A program made the position numbers and the translations under genes. The notes beneath the pieces are model-generated. The model had not been told where the DNA came from and made no database searches. It saw only the letters and a program-made list of their open reading frames with translations. From NCBI RefSeq assembly GCF_902167145.1, contig NC_050104.1, forward strand, positions 104,295,849-104,359,848: a stretch of 64,000 nucleotides of DNA, given 5' to 3'. Of the stretch, positions 34,601 through 47,733 are shown piece after piece (the first letter of the stretch is position 1; each line of letters begins with the position of its first letter). This stretch comes from Zea mays. Taxonomy: Eukaryota; Streptophyta; Magnoliopsida; Poales; Poaceae.

Positions 34601-35202
34601 GCGAGAGATCAACCTTTCTCCTTCGACCCCGGACAGGTTGTTGTGGCGTTGGTCGTCTGACGGCCTTTTCAGTGTGCGATCGGCGTACCAGCTGCTCCAT
34701 GAAGGCTCTCTCCACCTACCCGAGATCGCGATCGTGTGGAAGACGTGGGCGCCGTTGAGGGTCAAAATCTTCTTGTGGCTTGCCTGGCGGAGGCGGCTCT
34801 GGACCGCAGACAGGCGACGGCGTCACGGACTCGATGCGAGAACCACTTGCTACCTCTACAGCGGAAGAAACTTGCGACCATCTACTGGCCACTTGCAGCT
34901 TCTCCCTTCGAGTTTGGGATGGCATTTTGTCGCAATTGGGGCTTCACAGACCGTCGCTAACGGACTGCAGTTCAGTCCTTGGTTGGTGGCAAAGAGTGCG
35001 GGAGCTGTGGCCACCGGGCGCCAGGAAGGGCGGTGATTCTCTCTTTGCGTTGGTGACTTGGGAAGTTTGGAAAGAGAGAAATGCAAGGTGCTTCCGGAGT
35101 GAGGCATCCTCAGTTGACGCCGTAGTTTCTTCCGCTCTTGGTGTTGCTAGCGAGTGGGTGAGAGCGGGCGCGAAAGCCCTTGGTTGTATTCTGAGCGAGT
35201 AG
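31644..35202 (+). pseudogene. LINE ORF2: AP endonuclease, reverse transcriptase and C-terminal zinc-binding domain, one frameshift
   Basis: The first ATG is at 31644, 36 bases after the ORF1 stop. The endonuclease domain shows ILSWNVRGLG, CIQESK, VMGDFNLILDE and SDHCPLLL. RT follows with RAPGPDGFTGAFYK, PGDFRPIAMVHS, LLKLDISKAFDSLAWSFL, GVRQGDALSPLLF and the catalytic FYADDVILF. The C-terminal zf-RVT domain starts around DGLFSVRSAYQLL and WKTWAPLRVKIFLWL. Near 34857 the frame shifts: the open frame ends at 35036, while the remaining domain (TCDHLLATCSFSLRVWD ... WKERNARCF) continues in another frame to 35202. The endonuclease nicks target DNA and RT primes on it. The shift removes conserved Cys/His residues of the last domain. 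Confidence 0.9.
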
Positions 35203-35310
35203 TCGACTCTGTGTTAAGCTGGTTGGCCAGCTCTTGTTTTTGTATTTGTGTTCGCACTCTTCTTCTATTAACAAAGATGCACAGCTCTCCTGCGTATTAG
35301 ACAAAAAAAA

Positions 35311-35323
35311 AGATGGGTCGGTC
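35311..35323. repeat. target-site duplication of the LINE, right copy
   Basis: AAGATGGGTCGGT immediately after the A-tract of the LINE. Beyond it the sequence (CGCGCGCAGAG) continues the pre-insertion locus. Confidence 0.9.
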
Positions 35324-38176
<2,853 letters not shown>

Positions 38177-38440
38177 TGGTGACTAAAAGAGACTAAACTT
38201 TAGTTCTTTAGTCACTAAGGGGTGACTAAAAGGGACTAAAGTAGTATTTTTACCTTATTTGTCCTCTCCACTTTTTTCTTATAGCAAACATCCATTAATT
38301 AATAGGGGTAAAATAGTCATTATTCACAGTAATTAATGCTCTTTAATCCAGTTTAGTCACTGGAACCAAACGTGTACTTTAGCGACTAAACTTTAGCCAC
38401 TAAAATTTAGTCTAATGACTAAGGGAACCAAATAGGGCCT
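38177..38440. mobile_element. Tourist-like MITE, left end unclear
   Basis: The right end reads GACTAAGGGAACCAAATAGG then GCC, which inverted gives the 'GGCCCTATTTGGTTCCCTTAG' end of grass Tourist-like elements. Complementary TTTAGTC.../GACTAAA segments occur throughout. The expected matching left end is not present, so the element is truncated or its left boundary lies slightly elsewhere. Confidence 0.55.
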
Positions 38441-39321
38441 AACTGTCTACCAAAGCTTCCTATTCATATGATCTTTCCAAAAGTGCCTTTCTACAAAAAA
38501 AAAGACTAAAACAACAGTTTACATTACTGGACCTTCTTTTGGACACAACCTAAAAATGTTGTGACGTCGAACCGAAGTGACACAGTGGTTTGAATAGATC
38601 TTATGGGAGACCACTAATAGTCACCCTTAAATGTGGCGCACCACGACATCAAGGAATGCCATGACAAGGAAGGCAGCAGCAGCAGTAGCAGCTGGAGACA
38701 ACTTCTCCATACCACGGCCTCCTGCAAATGGTCCAGCAAAAGCCAACCTTGCCCAATCATACAACGCTACGCTCCATGAATGACACCGCGCCCACCCTCC
38801 GGTCCCTACTCCCCTCTCTCTTTCTCTCTGCATTTCTAGGCTGCAAGACTTTGTGGCATTCCAAAACCATCGTGACCTCTATACAGTTTATTATCCCAAG
38901 ACCATCTTATGGCTCCAACAAAAAATGACCAAGTTCAAAATAAAAGCCATAAAACAGAACACGGTTCTGAATGGTTTCTACATTGCTGAAACTTCCAAGA
39001 ACAGAATACAATGTGTATATTTGAACAATAAAACAACAACAGCAACAACAAAAAAATGCAATGGAATTTACACTGCAGACATATATATGTTTTACAAGAA
39101 CGTCATCTTTGCCTCTCATCATCATCACATCAGAATCACGGGCCAACACAACACCACCGGCACACAAGGTTGCAGCAGCTTCGCTTTCGCTGCATCTCTG
39201 TCAGCTCAGATAGCTCCGAACCCAACAGGTAACGCAGTAAGCCAAGGCAGCCTAGCTCCTTCCTGAATGGCTCACAGCCATACCACAAAAACTGTACATC
39301 AGCAGCACTCCTGCTGGTCCG
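38441..39321 (-). other. 3' flank and 3' UTR of the galactan synthase gene
   Basis: A minus-strand AATAAA at 38887-38892, about 430 bases past the stop codon, is a candidate polyadenylation signal. A 60-codon frame at 38627-38833 with a hydrophobic end (FLVMAFLDVVV) has no support as a gene. Confidence 0.4.
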
Positions 39322-41054
39322 TCATAGCCGCACGTCGCCGATGGTCTCCCTCTCGAACTCGCGCACAGCGCCGGCGACGCGCTTCATGCTGCCGTCGTAG
39401 TACCAGGGCGTCTTCTCGGACCACGTCAGGCCGCCGCCCTTCTTCGGTGGAACGGAGACGAACTCGCGGCACACCTCGCCGAGGACGTTGATGGTGTTGT
39501 GGTAGTGGTAGTACCGGATGAGGTGCTCCGTCTTGTGCGTGGTGTTGCCGATCACGTTCTCGGACATGTGGACGCCTGTGGCGTACGCGTTCTTCGCCTG
39601 GATCGCGTACTTCCTGTCCCTCCTCACCCCGGTGATCGAGTTCCGGAAAACCAGCTTCTCGAATCCCCATTGGCTGCACAAGTTAAGGCGAAGAAGAATA
39701 AGTCGTCTCACTTAGCTTCTTTGGACATGCAACTAGGAATGCTTCTACGGCACTAGAAATTGCCAATCGAAATGCTTCTACGGGACTATGGGAGTGGGCA
39801 TTGCAAGAAAGCAGCAACTTTAGAAGCAAACGCAACGCACAGCCAATTGGGCCCTTTAGTCAAATTCAGATCGATTTCGAGGAATAAAGGAGTCACTTAC
39901 TTGGAATAGTCGGCCGCCGGATCATCGACGCACAGCTTGCTCGACATTGGGTTCTGTTCGATGGTGAACTGCGTGTACGGCTCAAGCTCGGCGAGCACAT
40001 CCTCGAGCGCGCGGCCGTCGGGCAGGAACATGTACTCGTCGACGTCGAAGAAGAAGGTCCACTTGGCCGCGTGCCGGTACCGGTGCAGGCAGTCGTTGAC
40101 GACGAGGAACTGGTTGTGGTACCACCCATCGTACTCGGCCTGCGCGCGCACGTCCTGCAGCGTGGCGCGGCCGGCGCGCACCCACGGCTCGAGCGCGGCG
40201 CGCACGGCGGGGCCCACGCCGCCGGCGTCGTGGAACACGAAGTGGGAGCGGGCGCCGAAGAAGCGCGCGTGGTACGCCATCCACTCCCGCACCCGCGCCG
40301 CGCTCAGGTTGCCGTACAGCGAGGACCCGCAGTAGAGGTAGTCGTACCGGTGCGGCGGCGTAGTCCGGAACGCGGCCTCGTCGTAGGCGCCGGGGCTCTC
40401 CTCCAGCGCCACGATCCGCTCGCGGCGGGAGGCCGGGGACCGCGACGGCCCGTAGTGCGCGTACAGGACGAGCCTGCCGCCCGCGCTGTCGGCGTTGGGG
40501 ACGCGCGGGAACGTGCAGTTCACGACCACCACGGTGTAGACGCGGCCGTAGCCCCAGTCCGGGAGCATGTGGTACGTCTTGGCCGCGCGCATCGGCGGCG
40601 ACGAGGCGTCGCTGGGCTCCCACTCGCAGCGGAACCACGGCTTGCCGTAGACGTGCGTGGGCTTGGACGCCAGCCCCACGACCGCGAAGGTGTAGGGACC
40701 CCCGCGGTACGCGCCCATCTGCACGAACAGCGCCGCCGCGCTGCCCACGGCGTGGAACTCCCGCCGCTCGGGGCCGGGCGGCGGCGACGGCGAGGACGAA
40801 ACGGTGGAGTTGGTGGCGGAGGAGGCCTTCTTGGCGTGGACGGCCAGCGCGCGGGGAAGCGAGACGCCGGCGGTGGGTTGCGGGCACGCAGCGGAGAATG
40901 GGGAAGCGAGGAGGGATTGGTAAGGCCGGAGCTGCCAGGCGGCGGCGAGGAGCGTGAGCACGGTGAGCGCGGCGAGGAAGGGCTTAAGGTCGAAGCAGAG
41001 AAACGCGGGCGCCGAACCCGGCGCAATGCCGGCGGCGGCAGCGTCCTTCCGCAT
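39322..41054 (-). CDS. GALS: GT92 galactan beta-1,4-galactosyltransferase, GALS type; exons 41054-39901 and 39673-39322 (501 aa)
   Basis: GALS enzymes sit in the Golgi membrane and extend beta-1,4-galactan side chains of pectic rhamnogalacturonan I from UDP-galactose. The protein starts MRKDAAAAG, has one transmembrane anchor (about residues 20-40, FLAALTVLTLLAAAW) and a Ser/Pro-rich stem. The conserved body follows: AALFVQMGAYRGGPYTF, GLASKPTHVYGKPWFRCEW, DWGYGRVYTVVVVNCTF, YDYLYCGSSLYGN, HFVFHDAGG, the metal-binding DVD (about 337-339, in TFFFDVDEYMF), and in exon 2 WGFEKLVFRNSITGVRRDRK and IRYYHYHNTINV. The single intron (39900-39674) is GT-AG with a codon split. I prefer the ATG at 41054; an upstream in-frame ATG at 41165 would put 37 unlike residues before the anchor. 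Length matches the family (about 490-500). Which GALS paralogue is not determined. Confidence 0.93.
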
Positions 41055-41460
41055 TGCCGTGTGAGCGCTGCCACAGTGCCACCGCGCGCCGGGCTGGTCG
41101 GCTGGGGTATGGGACTGGGTGAAGCGGAGCGGGAGTGTCGGAGAGTGTGAGGTGTGGTTTTCCATTGGTGGATGGCGGATTAATTAGCCGCCCGCTTTTG
41201 GCTTTTCTCGTCCAAAAGTTTCCGGTCCTGGCCAACGCCCATTGATTGATGGAGGACTGACCCCTCGCCGTCTCGGTATCGACGCGCGTCTCGAGTCGGG
41301 GTGTTCCGGACTTCCGGTGACCCTTTGGTCCGCAGAATGTTGTCTCGGCGTTCTCTTTACCCAAGGAAGCTGCTAGAAGTCCACTGTGCCGTTTGATTGG
41401 ATTCTCACAAATCAGAATAAAAGGAATTATAGTTCTATCAGATTTTAAGATTCTAAAATA
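41055..41460 (-). promoter_or_regulatory. 5' flank of the galactan synthase gene
   Basis: Should contain the 5' UTR and proximal promoter. GC-rich to 41340, then AT-rich. No clear TATA box in the right place. MITEs begin at 41461, about 400 bp upstream of the start codon. Confidence 0.4.
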
Positions 41461-42025
41461 TACCCCTCCGTCCTAAAATATAGTTTTTTTCTAGCTCACT
41501 ATTTTTTCTGTCCATGTTTATTCAAATGATAATAAATAGATATATACGTAAACTACATTCATATATTACCTAATGAATATACGATTTGTCTAAAACGAAT
41601 TATATTTTGGGACGAATAGAGTATAAATTATAATCTAAAACGAATTATATTTTAGTACGGATAGAATATGAATTAAAATATGTTTCAAATGTACTCAATA
41701 TGTTATAAATTAAAATTTGTTTTTGGTCATGCAATATTTGATATGTGTTTTATATATGTGTATAGATTTATCATCATCTATTTAATATATAAACATAAAA
41801 ATAAAGAGATCAAACGGATACTATTTTTAGACGGAAGGAGTAGAATACTTGATAAGATAATACTTTATCGGTCCTAAAATATTAGTCGTTTTAACTTGTC
41901 CTAAAATATTAGTCGTTTTAACTTTATTTTTTATGTTCAAACGAATAATGATGAATATATATACTGATTATTATATAAATTGGCTAGAAAGGTAAAACGA
42001 ATTTTATTTTGGCAGGGAGTGAGTA
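41461..42025. mobile_element. cluster of Stowaway MITEs upstream of the galactan synthase gene
   Basis: One element spans 41463-41621 with TA on both sides and ends CCCCTCCGTCCTAAAATATA / TATATTTTGGGACG. Part of a second end follows at 41640-41665. A right end ACGGAAGGAG-TA is at 41832-41842. Another element spans 41863-42023 with ends containing GTCCTAAAATATTAGTCG and ATTTTATTTTGGCAGGGAG. Inside the last, 27 bases are duplicated in tandem at about 41871-41924. Confidence 0.7.
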
Positions 42026-42289
42026 GATTCTAGTGATATTTCTATCGGGCTTATCATAATCCAAATGATTCAAATGAATGAGCTATTCTTATTACAGTGT
42101 TAAGCCAGGAGCAAATATGCTCTCAAGTGTGTCCACGTCAGCTCTTTTACTTTATGTCCCACGATATTAGGCTATCTATAGTAGATCATCTATCTTATCC
42201 CTTGTTTCAAATTTCTCTCTGCAAACAGTGTCATACTGTTTTGTGTCCTCTATTTTCTAGATTCTACTCGAAACAGTCAGGAACACATT

Positions 42290-42855
42290 TGTCGGAGGGT
42301 AAATCTCTCCGGCCGGGTGGCGGATTGCACCCGCCCTAATTCCTAAAATGAGGAGGGGCCTAAGTGTTTTGCTTGTTACGAGGTTGGTGGATGAAGACAC
42401 GAGAGCACACGAGGGTTTAGAGTGGTTCGGGCCGCCGGGGCGTAACACTCTACTCCACTATGTAATGTATTGTGAGTCTAAGCTTGGATCTGTCTTGTAA
42501 CGTCGCATGCCTCCCCTTTTATAGCTGAAGGGGGGCATGCACAAAGACATTGAGCCCCGATATGCGGGCCCAGGGACATAGAGAATATAACACTTGGGAC
42601 TATAAATATTTTCTGCCGGAGCAATCTCCTTGTGTCCTGTCACCCGAGATCTGTGTATCTTCGGCGTGCAGGGGAAGCTTCTTGTAGAAGGGATAACACA
42701 GTGCGCTGCCTGGCACGGGCGCACTGTTCGCCAGCAGACCCGGCAGGCGCGCCGCCTGCTGGATGACCTTGACGCCGCCTGCCAGCGGATGGGACGGGAC
42801 ATATTAAATGCTGAGAGGGCACGTCGTCCGTCAGCACAGCGGCAGGCGGCGCGTC
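42290..42855 (-). repeat. 3' LTR of the outermost element, left part (split by the gypsy insertion)
   Basis: Begins TGTCGGAGGG at 42290 after ordinary flanking DNA (ACATT would be the outer target duplication) and continues at 62867-63215. On the minus strand the LTR reads TGTCGGTACCC...CCCTCCGACA. A minus-strand TATAAAAG is at 42516-42523. Joined length is about 915 bp. It is interrupted at 42855 by the gypsy element. Confidence 0.75.
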
Positions 42856-43321
42856 TGTTGGAACTTGCTCTCCTGGGCAAGTTGATCCAACGAGAGAGTA
42901 AAAGCGATGTAAATAAGGTTTCAACTCGAGATGGCAATAGCTCTGTTAATCCAGCCTCTCAAGGGCACTGTGCGGGGGTATTTATAGGTGCCTGAGTGCC
43001 CAGCATCTTGAGTTAAGGACGCATGTGCCCTCAGGCGCCCAGATTATCCCCGGAATATTCCCATAAAGCAGGGTTACAGACTGTAATTACAGGAAAGCCT
43101 TTACAAATTAGGCCCGTAATGCGTAGCGGCCGCATAGGGCCGGTTCACGCGTGGGCCTCCATGTTGGACGAGGCCGTGAGATGAGACGACCTCGTCATGG
43201 GCCTTCGTCCTGCGACGCGTGGGACGAAGGGTCAAGTCTGCCAGTCGTCTTGTCTCCGTTGGAGCAGCGAGTCTAGCGAAGGCATCGAGCGAAGGGTGGC
43301 GTCTTCGCCTTCGCCCCAACA
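42856..43321 (-). repeat. 3' LTR of the antisense-gene-bearing gypsy element (466 bp)
   Basis: TGTTGGAACTTGC...CGCCCCAACA-type ends. A minus-strand TATAAATA is at 42979-42986. It differs from the other LTR by 12 substitutions (3 transversions) and one 14-bp gap. Confidence 0.9.
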
Positions 43322-43488
43322 TTTGCCCTCCGAGAGACCAGTTCGACTAAGTCATCTGGTGCCGAAGGCGTCGCTAGATGGTGGAGACGCTGCCCTCGCT
43401 CGAAGTGGTTCCGCTGGGGTTTTTGACATGACCGTTGATTGACGCCGTACTGTTGGATTGCGGGTTTCCCGAAGCGTCGCGTCCTGTG

Positions 43489-43496
43489 TATAAAAA
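43489..43496 (+). promoter_or_regulatory. TATA box of the antisense gene
   Basis: Plus-strand TATAAAAA, 168 bp inside the 3' LTR and 174 bp before the preferred start codon (43663). About 40 bases downstream the sequence becomes a typical plant 5' leader (AACCCTAACCTCCC). It points away from the LTR and against gag-pol transcription. Confidence 0.6.
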
Positions 43497-43662
43497 GGGG
43501 GTGGGGGCGGCGCGGATTGAAGTTCACCTTTCTGCGCACTGCGAAAACCCTAACCTCCCTTTTTCAAACTGCTCGCTTGCTCGTCTGCCCTCCTTGCTCC
43601 TGTTCGTCGGAGAACTGGCCCGCGTGAAGCAGACCGCGCGCCGCCGTCGACGGTACGTAGCC

Positions 43663-46600
43663 ATGCCGTCTTCCTCCTCGTCTGCTGCGACCACGCCGAT
43701 GGCCGAGGCGTCTTCTGAAGATCTCTCGGGCACTATGGCGGCGACGGAATTACAACCAGGTGATACAGTGGAATTCAGTGTTTCGTGGATGTCGTTGGTC
43801 CGCGTGCAAGATATGCAACAGTTGGGGTATTTTGGCGGTGGGGTTGGGCGTGTGCCAGGGACAGAGGAGGTTCCCGAGCCCGAGGGCGAATTGGTTGTTT
43901 TTGAGTCATTTTTCATCGCCGGACTTCGTCTACCCGTGCATCGTTTTGTGTCGGAGGTTCTGCAGAAGTTTGAAGTCCAGGTTCATCAGCTGACACCGAA
44001 CGTCGTGGTGGCATTGACGAAGTATGTCTGGGCAACGACGTCGTATGGCGGTCAACCTTCGGTGGAAGTCTTCGCCAAGCAATACTGTCTGCACTGGCAG
44101 AATAGAAAGATTGGACATAAAATTGCGCAATTCGGATCGTGCACTTTCACACCGAAGTCCGGGAAGACTTCGATGGAAGTTGTGGAGCTGGTCCCCTGTG
44201 CCCGAAATAAGTGGGGCAACTAGTGGGACTACTGGTTCTATGTTTCAGAGGCTGAGGTCGAAGATCATCCTGGGCTCCCTGCTACCATTATGTGCTCGCA
44301 TTATTATGTGGCGTACCCGCCATTTGAAGTGGCGGAGGATGATGAGAATGAAGGGGCCCTTCGGATCGCTGCACGTACGAGTAGTGGGCGTGATCTGGTT
44401 GAGGAATTCATAGGGTATGGGGTGTGGCCTTTGGCGCATGGATGGTCGCTGGGCAAAGTATGCCCTCGCGAGATGCCCTCCCTGGGTGGGCGGAAAGTGC
44501 GAAGTCCGCTTTTTGCTTTGGATGTGCAAGGGCGGGATCCTGCCGCGGTTGTGCGTGAGGCGGAGGATGGGGCGGTGCGAATTGTTGGGCGCTACGTGGC
44601 GAAGACGGAGGCGCAGCGGAGCTGGGACATACGTGGATCCAACGACCGCTTGAATAGGGTCTTCGAGTTGAATTGTTTGCCGTATGGCGGTTATCCCGGG
44701 GAAGGCGTTGTCGACCGCCGCGGGAAAAAACCAGCGGCTGTGACTGAAGACGCCCCCGCGCGGAAGGCCACCCCAGCCACTAAGAAGAGGAAGCTAGGTA
44801 CTGCAGTGGGAGAACTGAGGGTCTCCGATAGTTTTGCTATGGAGTTGATGGGGACATGCGCGGCCCCCGGGGGAAGGATGTCTTCGCCCGAGCTCCGGGA
44901 GTCTTCGGCGCGGATGCTGGAGGTTACCGGGGGTCGCTGGCCCAAGAACGTTCCTATCCCCCGCGGGCTGGCGAAGACTTCTTTACATCTCGCATGGCTC
45001 GTGACTTGAAAGTGTTTCCTTACGGACGAAATATTGCTGCTATTGTGTCGACAGTGATGAACAAGGATCGCCAGGATGCTGCGCAGAAGTGCCGAGCGGT
45101 CATCAGGCTCCCCGATGCTAGGCGTGAAGCGAAGAGAGCGTGAGGGAGTGCAAAGGCTGTTGCCCCCGGCGGTAGCCAGCCGACGCTGGATGCGAAGCCG
45201 GCCGCGCCTAGATCCAGCAAGGTCCCGGAGAGCGCGAAGGCGGTCGGCGCCGGCGGAGCCAAGTCTGCCCCGGACGGGGCTGCGAAGGTCCGGGAGCTGC
45301 CTTCGCCGGGGAAACGCGTTGCCGACTTCAGCACGAATATCAGCGTGGACGACTATCTCGTTGGTAAGCATTTTTTTGTTTTTGACCGATGATACGTTGC
45401 AGGGTCGGGCGAGGGGCAACTGGTTGTTGTCCCGCCTGCGGTGGCAAGCACGGCGTCAACCGCGGTGCGTGGGGTGAAGGGTGGCGCTTGCAGCGCTGGC
45501 GGCGAGATTTCGACGGCCACTGCTGTCAAGGACGAAGCGGGCACCATGTCCCACCGGCTGAGGGAGGCGTCGCAGCAGCTGTCGCAGCAGCTAAGTCAAG
45601 TAAGTTGAGCTAGACTTCGGTGTTTGCCGCTTTCATGAGGATTATGGTCTTAAGTGTGTCTGTTAGGCGGCCGACTTCGCCGACCGCGTGGCGTCGGGTG
45701 CCCTTACTGCAGATGTGTCTGCCGAAGTCGAGAGACTTCGGGCGCAGCACGCGGACGCCGTCCGGGAGAAGTCGGCTGCGGAGAGCAAGAGCCGCAGGCT
45801 GGCGGAGAAGGTGGCCGCCCTGGAGGGCGAGCGGGCGGACCTCCGGCGCCAGCTGGTGGAGGAAAGGAGGGAGGCCAACCAGGCCATCGCCAAGGCGCAG
45901 GCGGAGGCCAAATTGGCGCGGGCGGAGGGGAGTCTCGCCAGCCAACGCGCCGAGGAATGGGAGGTGCGGTTCAACGCTCTGCACGCCTGCATGGACAGGG
46001 CCGAGGCCTCTACGCGCTCGTAAGTTGAGCGGACGCGCAAACAGCTCGTGGACTCATACCGCGAGCTGGGTGCGCGGACTGCTGACTTCGAGGTGCCCGA
46101 CCGAGAGGCGGGCCTTCGCTTCCTCGAGTGGCTGCAAGAGGAATTGCTGGCGCTCCCGAACATCATGGAGGGATTCATGTCCTTTGCCTCCCTCGTCACT
46201 TGCGAAGGGGCCATGAATGCGCTATCCCGCGAGGGGTGCAGTCACTATGAGGGCTTCGACCGGTCCGAAGAAGACTTTGGCTGCGAAATTTTTAAGGTCG
46301 AAGACCCTGTGGTGAAGGATTCCGCGGGGGCCCTCTTCGATCGGATGTGGGGTCCTTATGGCCGGGAGGCGGTCAGGGAGCGGTCTGATCGGGCAAGAGA
46401 GCAGGTAAGTCTTGTCTATTGTTTCATGTGATTGAATGTGGGTACGTGCGGGTTTGCTGAATGAGTGTGCTGTTGCTGCAGATGGCGCATGCCGAGGAAG
46501 TCGAAGACCTCGGAGGTCTAAACAGTGCGCCGCCCAAGGCTGCGGAGGGCGGACCGGTGCTGCCCTCGGATGCTGGTGAAGGCCCATCAGACGTGCCTGT

Positions 46601-47272
46601 GCCTGCTGCTGCCGGCGAAGACCCTGTGTCGGCCCCTGTGCCGACAGTCAAAGGCGCTCAGGAGGTGGTGGCGGAGCCGACGGTCGAAGGCCCTACGGCT
46701 GCGGACGCGCCCGCGCAGGTGGCTAAGTAGATGAATAGGTTCAAGGGGGGGGGTTGTAAATTTTGTCTACGTGTTACTGAACCTCGGTTGCTGCGCAGGT
46801 TCAGGGTTTTGGGCCTGCGCACGCAACCGCTACTGAAAGTGCTAATTTTGTGGCGGCTTCGACCATGGTTGCGGAAAATGATTCGGGTGATTCTGTGTCT
46901 AAGTTTTTTGAGTCTGATGATTCTGGGAGTTCGGTGGTGTGGACTGAAGAGTCTTCGGATGAGGACTTGGATTATTTTGCGGCGTTGGATGTGGCTGCGG
47001 CGGAGGCTTCGCCGTGTGTGATGGGTGCTGAGGTTCCCGGTCCGAGCGTTGGGCGTAGGCGGCGAAGGGCGGTGGCGAAGCGCAGAGTGAGTGAGGTGGA
47101 GGGTGGTTGTCTTCGTGTGGACAGGGCTGGTAGGCGGGAATTGTTGTCCTTGCCAGCTGGGGCGAGTGTAGGTGAGGTGGAGTTGCGAAGTCTGTTTGAG
47201 GGTGAGGAGCTGAGGATAATGTTGTTTAACTATAGGGAGATGGGTATCATCCCGAAGGTTGAACCATTGTAA
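43663..47272 (+). pseudogene. antisense gene of the gypsy element (Transposase_28-like, 'putative gypsy type transposon'); exons 43663-45363, 45403-45599, 45667-46404, 46482-46718, 46799-47272
   Basis: Function unknown. Proteins of this type are encoded antisense to pol in some Tat elements. Start ATG 43663 (MPSSSSSAATTP) lies downstream of a TATA box. Exon 1 holds the family block FIAGLRLPVHRFVSEVLQKF, VHQLTPNVVVALTKYVWA and later FFTSRMARDLKVFPYGRNIA. Exon 3 is a long Ala/Glu/Arg-rich coiled coil (RLAEKVAALEGERADLRRQL) followed by LRFLEWLQEELLALP. Exon 5 is acidic, then basic, ending FNYREMGIIPKVEPL. All four introns are GT-AG and keep phase (1,0,0,0), but they are short (39, 67, 77, 80 bp); the 39-bp one is below the usual plant minimum and may have lost sequence. 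Breaks: TAG at 44221, a frameshift near 44960, TGA at 45141, TAA at 46021. Exon lengths sum to 3347, one base short of whole codons, which fits a single-base loss. About 1115 codons. Confidence 0.75.
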
Positions 47273-47393
47273 GGTGTGATGCCCTCGCTGTACGTATGTA
47301 ACTATAATTTGTATGATGAGGCTGTGTGCTTTAGCTGATACGGCCATGCCCGTAGGGGACTTGTGCGCTAGGTCTAGCGCGTTTATTATGTCA

Positions 47394-47733
47394 GTCCAGC
47401 TGCACCCTCAGGCGACTTTTGTACGGATAGTCTTGGGAGGAAGACTTCGATTTTTCGTACTTGTTGTGCTAGTCCGGCTGCACCCTTAGGCGAATTTTGC
47501 ACGTATAGTCTTTTGGAGAAGACTTCGATTTTGCGCACTTGTTGTGCTGGTCCGGCTGCACCCTTAGGCGACTTTTGCACGGATAGTCTTTTGGAGAAGA
47601 CTTCGATTTTGCGCACTTGTTGTGCTGGTCCGGCTGCACCCTTAGGCGACTTTTGCACGGATAGTCTTTTGGAGAAGACTTCGATTTTGTGCACTTGTTG
47701 TGCTGGTCCGGCTGCGACTTTTGCGCGGACTGT
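47394..47733. repeat. 78-bp tandem repeat, about 4.3 copies
   Basis: Copies start at 47394, 47472, 47550, 47628 and 47706 (partial) with GTCCGGCTGCACCCTTAGGC near the start and GACTTCGATTTT near the middle. The middle copies are nearly identical. The array lies between the antisense gene's stop (47272) and the end of integrase (47963), which converge on it. The 78-bp period keeps 26-residue frames open on both strands. Confidence 0.85.

Larger units (their letters stand above)
29080..35310 (+). mobile_element. L1-clade LINE, nearly complete, with 13-bp target-site duplications
   Basis: A 6231-bp non-LTR retrotransposon flanked by identical AAGATGGGTCGGT at 29067-29079 and 35311-35323. It holds ORF1 (nucleic-acid-binding), a 36-base gap, ORF2 (endonuclease and reverse transcriptase), a short 3' UTR and a terminal A-tract preceding the right duplication. 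The perfect duplication and open ORF1 indicate a recent insertion. The 5' end lies only about 20 bp before the ORF1 open frame, so some 5' truncation is possible. ORF2 has one frameshift, so it is not autonomous as it stands. Confidence 0.93.

Noticed and set aside
38627..38833. Small minus-strand frame with hydrophobic end
   Set aside because: Lies in the 3' flank of GALS. The opposite strand is equally open and there is no recognisable family or transcript signal.
40071..41150. 359-codon plus-strand frame over the galactan synthase gene
   Set aside because: Mirror of a GC-rich coding exon. The minus strand has recognisable GT92 blocks and correct splice sites; this frame has none.
45364..45402. 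Intron 1 of the antisense gene as a functional intron
   Set aside because: GT-AG and phase fit, but 39 bp is too short for normal plant splicing. Kept in the model only as an eroded intron.
47394..47733. Regular repeats that could suggest a CRISPR-like array
   Set aside because: Units are contiguous with no unique spacers, and the locus is inside a plant retrotransposon.
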